From the NCBI RefSeq assembly GCF_000272405.2, contig NZ_AJZM02000276.1, forward strand, positions 1-10,794: a DNA stretch of 10,794 bases, written 5' to 3'. Under the pieces are notes generated by a model, which ran no database searches, was not told where the DNA came from, and saw only the letters and a program-made list of their open reading frames with translations. The DNA comes from Vibrio tasmaniensis 1F-187 (GTDB lineage: Bacteria; Pseudomonadota; Gammaproteobacteria; Enterobacterales; Vibrionaceae). Made by a program: the position numbers and the translations under genes. Within the stretch, counting starts at the first letter, position 1; each line of letters begins with the position of its first letter. Shown one piece after another: positions 5,455-10,794 of this stretch.

Positions 5455-5763
5455 TTACGCCTTCTTTGAGCCTTTAGATTTGAAGCCGTTATGTGGGAAT
5501 ACATTACGAATACTTTGTTGCACGTTCTTAGGTACATCCTTTGTGAACTTGAGATTATAACCAGAGCGCTTTGCGTACACTTTTAATTCGCCTTTAAAAG
5601 TGTTGTTGTGGCCAATCTCTTGAAGGTTGTGCTTAAAGCTGGGTGGAAGATGACCTTTAACTTGTTCGATCGCCCCATCGTTAAATTTGATTTTCAATAC
5701 CGGCCTATCAACCGCGACTAACCAAAAAACCAACGCTGCACCGATTAAGATTACATACATCAT
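5455..5763 (-). CDS. DUF3634 family membrane-anchored protein
   Basis: A 102-residue protein with one N-terminal membrane helix (VILIGAALVFWLVAV, about 4-18) and a small basic domain (LKIKFNDGAIEQVKGHLPP, then FKGELKVYAKRSGYNLKFT and DVPKNVQQSIRNVFP), ending in a Lys/Ser-rich tail. I recognise it as DUF3634, a short family found in vibrios and relatives with no known function. The soluble domain presumably faces the cytoplasm or periplasm depending on helix orientation, which I cannot decide. It starts 23 nt after matP and is probably co-transcribed with it. Two adjacent ATG codons follow GGTGA; the second (5760) has the better spacing and may be the real start. Confidence 0.72.
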   Translation of the reverse strand: MMYVILIGAALVFWLVAVDRPVLKIKFNDGAIEQVKGHLPPSFKHNLQEIGHNNTFKGELKVYAKRSGYNLKFTKDVPKNVQQSIRNVFPHNGFKSKGSKKA

Positions 5764-5786
5764 AATGTCACCACTACTGTTGATGA

Positions 5787-6242
5787 TTATTTATCGTCAG
5801 AAAGGAGCTTGCTTAAATCTTCTTTAAGATTGGTTACTGTCTTGCTGGCCTGTTCACTACGAGATGCTTCGCTCACCAAATACTCAATAGCATCTGATAG
5901 CGTACAACCTAGCTCGTTCGCACGCTGGGATAGCTTTTCCCATACGCGATAATCAAGGTCGATTGATTTTTTCTTGGTGTGAACTTGTTCAGCATTAAAG
6001 TGACGCTTTCGCTTAGCTCGGATCGCTTGCTTAAGCTTGTTATCGAGCTCAGGAGACATGTTGTCAGATATCCACTCAAGAACACCTGTTGGTTGGTGTT
6101 CAAGCTTCAATAAGGCTTGTACAGCAACGTCAGCTTCACTTGAATCAATATGGCAGGTGATCGACTCGCCTTCTTTCCATTTTTTGACCAGATAGTTCCA
6201 TTTCCAACCACATTCCAAGTTTTCAAGTTGCTGATATTTCAT
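5787..6242 (-). CDS. matP: Macrodomain Ter protein MatP
   Basis: A 151-residue protein closely following E. coli MatP: it opens MKYQQLENLECGWKWNYLVK, has the central basic stretch IRAKRKRHFNAEQVHTKKKS (74-93), then the ribbon-helix-helix (SIDLDYRVWEKLSQRANELG, TLSDAIEYLV), and a short C-terminal coiled coil (about 127-151) used for tetramer formation. MatP binds matS sites in the Ter region, condenses that macrodomain and links it to the division machinery through ZapB. Length is normal for the family. It is divergent from lonH, as in E. coli. A matS-like site lies 25 nt upstream of its start, which could make it self-regulating. Confidence 0.96.
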   Translation of the reverse strand: MKYQQLENLECGWKWNYLVKKWKEGESITCHIDSSEADVAVQALLKLEHQPTGVLEWISDNMSPELDNKLKQAIRAKRKRHFNAEQVHTKKKSIDLDYRVWEKLSQRANELGCTLSDAIEYLVSEASRSEQASKTVTNLKEDLSKLLSDDK

Positions 6243-6266
6243 GTCTAATCTCGAGAGTTAATCCTA

Positions 6267-6279
6267 GTGACAGCGTAAC
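6267..6279 (+). promoter_or_regulatory. matS-like site upstream of matP
   Basis: GTGACAGCGTAAC matches GTGACRNYGTCAC at 12 of 13 positions, with the same C to A change as the site at 4929. It lies between the start of matP and the divergent lonH gene, within the likely matP leader or promoter. Confidence 0.5.
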
Positions 6280-6431
6280 CCAAAATAGGCTATTTAACAA
6301 TTGTTGTCTTGAAAGAATAGACCAAGATCATACTTATATTAGCTTAGTGATTAGTAACTACAACATAGAGCTACAAGCGAGATCGGTTTTTCTATATACT
6401 CCCTACCTCATTATCATAATCAGAAACTTAA

Positions 6432-8084
6432 ATGACTCTAGTAGATTGGCGACATGTTACGCCTCAGTACGACGAATATAGCGCTCAATTAGAGCAATTC
6501 CCTGACATCTCGCCTTTCCCATTTTCAGACATTCAACATAGATTCAACGATGCGCTAACCCGCTTTGTCCGCTTGTCCAATCTTTCGCGTGTTTTACTTG
6601 TCAACGCTCCGGACAATTCGATCTATCGTCAAATGATTGTTGAATCTTTAGTAACTGCTCTAGATGATCACACGTTACCAGTAATAAAAACTGAGTCTTT
6701 AAATGCTGTCTCTCTGTTTGACCAAGTTCAATCAAAAGACGGCCAAGTCGTTGCGACAAAGCCTGGCTTACTGGCTAGAGCGAACAATGGTTATCTGATT
6801 GTTTCAGCCAACTTGATTCTAGCAAACCCGGGAAGCTGGTTACTGCTTAAATCTGCACTTCTTGGTGAGGCCGTAGAGCCCATCAGTAGCAACCCTGAAC
6901 ACTTAAACCAATCTCCATCTTTACCGCTTACCTACAATATTAAGTTGATTGTGGTTGGAGACCGAGCTCAACTCGGCGATCTTGATTACCTAGACAGTGA
7001 TATTCAAACCGGTTTCTGCCTATTCAGTGAAATTGAACAAGACATAAAGCTAACAGAAGAGACGTTGACTCAATATCTTGGTTACCTTAAATGGCTCCAA
7101 CAACGTTATGAACTGCCAAACATCACGCAACAAGCTGTGACAGGCATTCTTACTGCTGGAGCAAGAGAAACTGAAGACCAAAGCTATATACCGTTATGCC
7201 CGATTTGGCACAATGCGTTATTGAACGAAGCTTTGATTGAAGCCGACCATGGTGAGATTGATGGTCACCATATTCAGCAAGCACAACAACACAAATACAA
7301 CCGCGAATCGTACTTACCTGAACGTGCTCTTGATGATATTCGAGATGGCCAAGTTATTATCGAAACCGAGGGTGAACAAGTTGGACAAGTTAATGGTCTG
7401 ACGGTTATCGATGTACCAGGACACCCAGTATCGTATGGTGAACCAGCCCGAATTTCATGTGTTATCCACTTTGGTGATGGTGATATTGCCGACGTTGAAC
7501 GCAAAGCGGAACTCGGTGGTAACCTTCATGCTAAAGGCATGATGATCATGCAAGCGTTTGTAAGCAGCGCGTTAAACCTTGAAGATCCGTTGCCCTATGC
7601 TGCTTCTGTTGTGTTTGAGCAATCATACTGCGAAGTTGATGGCGATAGTGCTTCTCTTGCTGAGCTTTGCTCTTTGGTCAGTGCTTTGTCGGAATACCCT
7701 ATCAATCAACAAATAGCGGTAACCGGTGCTGTCGACCAATTCGGTCGTGTACAAGCAGTTGGTGGGCTAAACGAGAAAATCGAAGGCTTCTATCATGTGT
7801 GTAAACACAACGGGTTAACTGGCGAACAAGGTGTGATCCTTCCAAGATCTAACTTACGACATCTTGCTCTGAAGCCAGACCTAATTGAAAGCATCAAAAA
7901 CAAAGAATTCCATATTTGGTCGGTCTCTAATGTAGATGAAGCTATTCCTCTTATTATGAACAAACCATTTAGAGACGATGAACAAGAAAGCGTTCTGAGC
8001 AAAATTGCGGAACGTATTGAAAACTTTGAAAGACATGAGCACCCTATTGGAATTGTTGGACGCATTAAAAACTGGTTTGTCTAG
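6432..8084 (+). CDS. lonH: LonH/YcbZ-type Lon protease homolog (peptidase S16)
   Basis: A 550-residue protein homologous over its length to E. coli YcbZ (LonH, 586 residues). The N-terminal ~300 residues are a degenerate AAA-like region: where a Walker A would sit it reads LLVNAPDNSIYR (55-66), with no GxxxxGK(S/T), so ATP hydrolysis is doubtful. The C-terminal Lon protease domain is intact: ETEGEQVGQVNGLTV, ERKAELGGNLHAKGMMIMQA, catalytic Ser406 in EVDGDSAS and Lys449 in GGLNEKIEG form the Ser-Lys dyad. No membrane helices are seen, unlike archaeal LonB. The ATG lacks a strong ribosome binding site. It lies between matP and fabA as in E. coli, and its stop adjoins the fabA FadR-like site. 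The physiological substrate is not known to me. Confidence 0.93.
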   Translation: MTLVDWRHVTPQYDEYSAQLEQFPDISPFPFSDIQHRFNDALTRFVRLSNLSRVLLVNAPDNSIYRQMIVESLVTALDDHTLPVIKTESLNAVSLFDQVQSKDGQVVATKPGLLARANNGYLIVSANLILANPGSWLLLKSALLGEAVEPISSNPEHLNQSPSLPLTYNIKLIVVGDRAQLGDLDYLDSDIQTGFCLFSEIEQDIKLTEETLTQYLGYLKWLQQRYELPNITQQAVTGILTAGARETEDQSYIPLCPIWHNALLNEALIEADHGEIDGHHIQQAQQHKYNRESYLPERALDDIRDGQVIIETEGEQVGQVNGLTVIDVPGHPVSYGEPARISCVIHFGDGDIADVERKAELGGNLHAKGMMIMQAFVSSALNLEDPLPYAASVVFEQSYCEVDGDSASLAELCSLVSALSEYPINQQIAVTGAVDQFGRVQAVGGLNEKIEGFYHVCKHNGLTGEQGVILPRSNLRHLALKPDLIESIKNKEFHIWSVSNVDEAIPLIMNKPFRDDEQESVLSKIAERIENFERHEHPIGIVGRIKNWFV

Positions 8085-8101
8085 TACTCATCGGACTTGT
8101 T
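8085..8101 (+). promoter_or_regulatory. FadR-like activator site of fabA
   Basis: TACTCATCGGACTTGTT fits the FadR palindrome AACTGGTCNGACCAGTT at the key ACT, TC, GAC and GTT positions (11 of 16 defined positions). It begins directly after the lonH stop codon and is centred about 39 bp before the predicted fabA transcript start, the place from which FadR activates fabA in E. coli. Confidence 0.6.
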
Positions 8102-8125
8102 TAGCGTACACCTGTTCACTAATAT
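8097..8125 (+). promoter_or_regulatory. fabA promoter
   Basis: TTGTTT (8097-8102) and TAATAT (8120-8125) with a 17-bp spacer predict a start near 8132, giving a short leader to the ATG at 8155. The spacer is filled by the FabR-like site. Confidence 0.55.
8103..8120 (+). promoter_or_regulatory. FabR-like operator of fabA
   Basis: AGCGTACACCTGTTCACT is an imperfect palindrome close to the FabR (YijC) motif AGCGTACA...TGTTCGCT known from fabA and fabB promoters of enteric bacteria. It occupies the promoter spacer, consistent with repression of unsaturated fatty acid synthesis. Confidence 0.65.
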
Positions 8126-8154
8126 GCACCTATCAAAAATTGGAGTAATTGATA

Positions 8155-8670
8155 ATGCAAAACAAACGTGATTCTTACACTCGCGAAGATCTTCTAGCAT
8201 CAAGCCAAGGCGAACTATGGCCTGAAGGTCCTCAACTACCAGCACCGAACATGTTGATGATGGATCGCATCACTAAAATGTCTGAGACTGAAGGTGATTT
8301 CGGTAAAGGTTTGATTCTTGCTGAACTGGATATTACTCCTGACCTATGGTTCTTCGACTGTCACTTCCCTGGTGACCCAGTAATGCCTGGTTGTCTAGGA
8401 CTTGATGCAATGTGGCAGCTTGTTGGCTTCTACCTTGGTTGGGTTGGCGGCAAAGGCAAAGGCCGTGCTTTAGGTGTAGGCGAAGTGAAATTCACTGGTC
8501 AAATTCTACCTACTGCGAAAAAAGTGACTTACGAAATCCACATGAAGCGTGTTGTTAACCGTCGCCTAGTTATGGGCCTTGCAGATGGTCGCGTACTTGT
8601 TGATGGCAAAGAGATTTATGTTGCTAAAGATTTGAAAGTTGGCCTTTTCCAAGATACTTCAGCATTCTAA
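8155..8670 (+). CDS. fabA: 3-hydroxydecanoyl-ACP dehydratase/isomerase FabA
   Basis: A 171-residue enzyme nearly colinear with E. coli FabA (172). It dehydrates 3-hydroxydecanoyl-ACP and isomerises trans-2- to cis-3-decenoyl-ACP, the branch point to unsaturated fatty acids in the cytoplasm. The active-site residues are visible: His70 in [16 protein letters not shown] and Asp84 in LGLDAMWQL. The hot-dog fold blocks [16 protein letters not shown] and [11 protein letters not shown] are conserved, as is the terminal LFQDTSAF. I chose ATG 8155 because GGAG lies 9 nt upstream and the protein then begins [16 protein letters not shown] like its relatives; an in-frame TTG at 8149 is unlikely. FadR- and FabR-like sites lie upstream and a strong terminator downstream. 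Confidence 0.98.
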   Translation: MQNKRDSYTREDLLASSQGELWPEGPQLPAPNMLMMDRITKMSETEGDFGKGLILAELDITPDLWFFDCHFPGDPVMPGCLGLDAMWQLVGFYLGWVGGKGKGRALGVGEVKFTGQILPTAKKVTYEIHMKRVVNRRLVMGLADGRVLVDGKEIYVAKDLKVGLFQDTSAF

Positions 8671-8705
8671 TCTAACCATTTGATTAGAATAACGCAGCTA
8701 GATTT

Positions 8706-8734
8706 AATAAAGCAGCCCATGGCTGCTTTATTTT
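8706..8734 (+). terminator. fabA terminator
   Basis: AATAAAGCAGCC and GGCTGCTTTATT are perfect 12-bp arms around CAT, followed by TT. It lies 36 nt after the fabA stop. The A-rich 5' arm means it could also work for transcripts from the other strand. Confidence 0.85.
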
Positions 8735-8745
8735 CACTCCAATAA

Positions 8746-8762
8746 ATTTAGTTATAGTGCAT
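8746..8762 (+). repeat. 17-bp repeat, copy 2
   Basis: ATTTAGTTATAGTGCAT, identical to 5014-5030. Here TATAGT at 8754-8759 lies 17 bp after TTTTCA (8731-8736), so this copy could be a weak plus-strand promoter in the fabA-rmf gap. No gene follows it before the convergent rmf. Confidence 0.6.
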
Positions 8763-8879
8763 TAAGTTATCCCGTATTAAATTTGAAACAGGATAAATCC
8801 ACCAGCGATACACTTATGATAGCGAAACTAGAATGCTAAATAGCTCTGGGAATCTTTGTATTGTTCTGAAACTAACAAG

Positions 8880-8905
8880 GCTCCACTGCTGTACAACAAT
8901 GGAGC
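8880..8905 (-). terminator. rmf terminator hairpin
   Basis: On the minus strand GCTCCATTGTT-GTAC-AGCAGTGGAGC folds into an 11-bp stem with two G-U pairs. On the plus strand the same two positions would be C-A mismatches, so the fold is specific to the rmf transcript. The following CCTTGTTAGTTT is only moderately T-rich. It lies 28 nt after the rmf stop. Confidence 0.6.
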
Positions 8906-8933
8906 TTTGATCTTTGAATATGTTCCGCCCTAT

Positions 8934-9107
8934 CTATTTATAGAGACCTGATTGCTTATCACCTTTGGCGTCACGCCAACCACCTAACCAATAAGACCGA
9001 GAATCCATTTGGCTATATGGGCAAGCTTCTTGTGACCTACCGTTTATACCAGCTTTGTAGCCTTGAGATTGTGCTCGTTCTAGTCGATCACGCTTTTGTC
9101 TCTTCAT
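8934..9107 (-). CDS. rmf: Ribosome modulation factor Rmf
   Basis: A 57-residue basic protein beginning MKRQKRDRLERAQSQGYKAG and containing GRSQEACPY and RSYWLGGWRDA, colinear with E. coli RMF (55 residues, MKRQKRDRLERAHQRGYQAG). RMF binds 70S ribosomes in stationary phase or starvation and brings them into inactive 100S dimers. It has a TGAGGA ribosome binding site 7 nt before ATG, and its own hairpin terminator. It is convergent with fabA, the same neighbourhood as in E. coli. No clear promoter hexamers were found in the AT-rich upstream region, which would fit a ppGpp- or stress-dependent promoter, but this is not shown by the sequence. Confidence 0.96.
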   Translation of the reverse strand: MKRQKRDRLERAQSQGYKAGINGRSQEACPYSQMDSRSYWLGGWRDAKGDKQSGLYK

Positions 9108-9220
9108 AGTGCAGTCCTCATACGGGTGTTCTATTTACTAACATACAATGATTACAACTTTGCGGAGTTTTTGTGACTCCAACTTTAAGAATCGACCAGT
9201 TTTTCACTTTTCTCAAGGCG

Positions 9221-9256
9221 AAAAAAAGCCCGAATTCAGAATTGTGAACTCGGGCT
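9221..9256 (-). terminator. Terminator of the DUF3466 gene
   Basis: On the minus strand AGCCCGAGTTC and GAATTCGGGCT form an 11-bp stem (one G-U) around an 8-nt loop, running directly into seven T residues. It is 12 nt after the stop codon: a textbook rho-independent terminator. Confidence 0.92.
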
Positions 9257-9268
9257 CAAGAGATGAAA

Positions 9269-10794
9269 TTATTTAAATTTTCTACGGAACCCTAATAAGC
9301 CGAGTACAGTCAAAGCGAACCAACCTAAGCTACCGCCTTTACGATCGACCTTTGCTGTATCAGTACTACGAGCTTGGATATCGCTCTTACCTTTACCTTC
9401 GATAGGAATCAATTTAACCGCAACAACCTTTTCAACCGCATTAGACGTAGCACCGCCACAGTATGAGTTGTGAGACGTTGTATCGTATGGTTTAGGTGTG
9501 CCGCCAACAACACATTTGATAGCAGTCGCAGAGATAACACCCGCATCGTTGATACCTGAAGCATCAATGATTCGGAACTTGTTGTTCTCTCCAGAAACGT
9601 TGCCATCGTTAGTTAGATCATCTAGAAACCAAGCTTTGTTCTGAAATAGATCAATTCTTGATGGGTCAGTACCCGTTGCTTGATATGGATAAATAAAGCC
9701 GCGGTGTCTACGCTCACTTCCATCAACTTCACGCGTTGTTTCTGCGTCAACTTGACCAACAATTTCATTGAAGTTGTTAACTGCTCTAGCTTCACCACTC
9801 GAACCAGCAAAGAAGATACCACCAGTTAGGTATGTCGCTGTTGGAGTCGCAACTGAAGCATCAGTAACAACAAACATCTTGCTGCCTGCGCTACCATTTT
9901 CAGGCACTCGACCATTACGCTTAGAGTTACCAATAACAAACAAGTTTTTGTTGATATCGGTCGCTACAGAGTTACTGTATTTGTAATCATTAGACGAGTT
10001 AGAGTTGACCTTAGCCCCCTCAATTGATTTGGTCGTCCAAGTATTCGCGCTGTCAGCTAAGTCCAGAGATTTACTGATGAATACAGATGCATTCATATCT
10101 TGCAGATCACCACTACCATCAACAGTATTGTAGCCTACGCCATAAAACTTAGTATCCGATTCGGCAATTGAACGCATGCTACCTTGAGCATAGTAATCGC
10201 CTTGTCTAGCAGTTCCACCACGAGTCCAATCGATTTGCTTGGTATTCGTACCATCCCAAATAGCAGCTTTTGAACTAAATACAGGATCCGGCGTTGACGT
10301 CTCCGTAATGGTTTCACTAGTAGACACACTACCTACATTGTAAACAGTACCATTACTCGCTGTGATGGCTTTCCATGCTCGAGTCTCAGAAGATCCTGCA
10401 GGCTTGGCTGTCGTTGTAAATATTGCATTGTTTCGGATGGTTCCCTCAGACTTAACACCGAGTGGGTTGGCATCTTTATCTAGAGAGTTGATCACTGTAT
10501 TGCGAGTATCGAGTATTGCCCCGCCTTCTATAAATGCCTTTGCATTTACATAACTCAGGTTGTTTCTTTCCTTAAACCAAGTATCTTCCCAGCGAGTTTT
10601 CGCCCAGCTTTCACATGTGGAATATCTTAGTTCACGGTTACAATAGTTTTTGAAGTCATCGAACTCTTGTAAATATTGGAAGACAGCATCCATAGCAAAA
10701 GGAACTTCTTCACGGTAACTAATGGCTTCAAGCGAATTACGAGTTTCACCTGCTAGCTTAAAGCTATCACATGCGACACCGCCGATAGTAGCGT
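9269..10794 (-). CDS. DUF3466 family protein with GlyGly-CTERM tail (N-terminus beyond window)
   Basis: The frame is open to the right edge, so at least 507 residues are present and the true start and signal peptide lie outside; an ATG at 10693 is internal. The body is a repetitive, Asn/Ser/Thr-rich extracellular type of sequence with recurring phrases (KAITASNGTVYNVGS, DINKNLFVIGNSKRNGRV, ARAVNNFNEIVGQVDAE, IIDASGINDAGVISATAIKC) that look like strand repeats of a beta-propeller or HAF-like fold. The C-terminus is KGGSLGWFALTVLGLLGF followed by RRKFK: Gly-Gly, a short membrane helix and a basic end, the GlyGly-CTERM signal used by rhombosortase and type II secretion in vibrios. Cys residues near the visible N-terminal part suggest disulfides. 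Function unknown. Confidence 0.85.
   Translation of the reverse strand, partial: ATIGGVACDSFKLAGETRNSLEAISYREEVPFAMDAVFQYLQEFDDFKNYCNRELRYSTCESWAKTRWEDTWFKERNNLSYVNAKAFIEGGAILDTRNTVINSLDKDANPLGVKSEGTIRNNAIFTTTAKPAGSSETRAWKAITASNGTVYNVGSVSTSETITETSTPDPVFSSKAAIWDGTNTKQIDWTRGGTARQGDYYAQGSMRSIAESDTKFYGVGYNTVDGSGDLQDMNASVFISKSLDLADSANTWTTKSIEGAKVNSNSSNDYKYSNSVATDINKNLFVIGNSKRNGRVPENGSAGSKMFVVTDASVATPTATYLTGGIFFAGSSGEARAVNNFNEIVGQVDAETTREVDGSERRHRGFIYPYQATGTDPSRIDLFQNKAWFLDDLTNDGNVSGENNKFRIIDASGINDAGVISATAIKCVVGGTPKPYDTTSHNSYCGGATSNAVEKVVAVKLIPIEGKGKSDIQARSTDTAKVDRKGGSLGWFALTVLGLLGFRRKFK

Noticed and set aside
5440..5459. Terminator after the DUF3634 gene
   Set aside because: CGTAAT-8-ATTACG is only a 6-bp AT-rich stem overlapping the stop codon, with no T run.
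6243..6431. Promoters of lonH and matP in the divergent gap
   Set aside because: Several -10-like sequences (for example TATACT near 6396) exist, but none has a convincing -35 at proper spacing.
8763..8905. Plus-strand small RNA in the fabA-rmf gap
   Set aside because: A weak promoter can be drawn from the 17-bp repeat, but the hairpin at 8880 has C-A mismatches on this strand and nothing else supports a transcript.
1..10794. CRISPR array, tRNA or rRNA genes
   Set aside because: No regularly spaced repeats and no tRNA- or rRNA-like sequence were seen on either strand.

Overview
The window looks like a chromosomal piece of a Vibrio species (Vibrionaceae, Gammaproteobacteria). The right two thirds carry the order matP (-), lonH/ycbZ-type protease (+), fabA (+), rmf (-), which Escherichia coli shares, flanked by Vibrio-type genes (a DUF3634 protein, and a DUF3466 protein with a GlyGly-CTERM tail). 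The species cannot be fixed from the sequence alone.

Left third, about 1-3150, accessory DNA. A broken ISNCY-type insertion sequence (left end plus the first ~47 codons of its transposase) abuts the 3' end of a two-gene operon on the minus strand. The operon encodes a SLATT-type three-helix membrane protein and a 446-residue reverse transcriptase with an intact YVDD active site. Upstream of the first gene is a 126-nt segment that reads as a structured non-coding RNA: a -10/-35 promoter places the start exactly at the 5' arm of a closing stem, and inside are five hairpins, two of them paired GNRA-loop hairpins with compensating base changes. This is the hallmark layout of a defence-associated reverse transcriptase (DRT) system with ncRNA, RT and membrane effector; DRT10 is the closest description I recall. 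Behind it lie a Phd/YefM antitoxin with a palindromic operator, a very short ORF where its toxin should be, and a frameshifted coiled-coil reading frame.

Middle, 3320-5040: a small outer-membrane beta-barrel protein with its own terminator, and a DUF2971 protein. Both look like accessory or lineage-variable genes.

Right part, 5040-10794, core chromosome. On the minus strand are matP (Ter macrodomain organiser), a DUF3634 membrane protein and a small exported TolA-C-like protein whose start codon and ribosome binding site are buried in a perfect 13-bp hairpin. Two matS-like sites lie beside these genes, one directly upstream of matP. On the plus strand lonH is followed by fabA, whose promoter shows adjoining FadR-like and FabR-like sites, so unsaturated fatty acid synthesis is probably controlled by both regulators. 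rmf (ribosome hibernation) is convergent with fabA and has its own hairpin terminator. A DUF3466 protein, cut by the right edge, ends in a GlyGly-CTERM sorting tail and a strong terminator.

The most interesting object is the ncRNA-SLATT-RT module at 322-2407. Its RNA architecture can be read directly from the sequence and can be tested.
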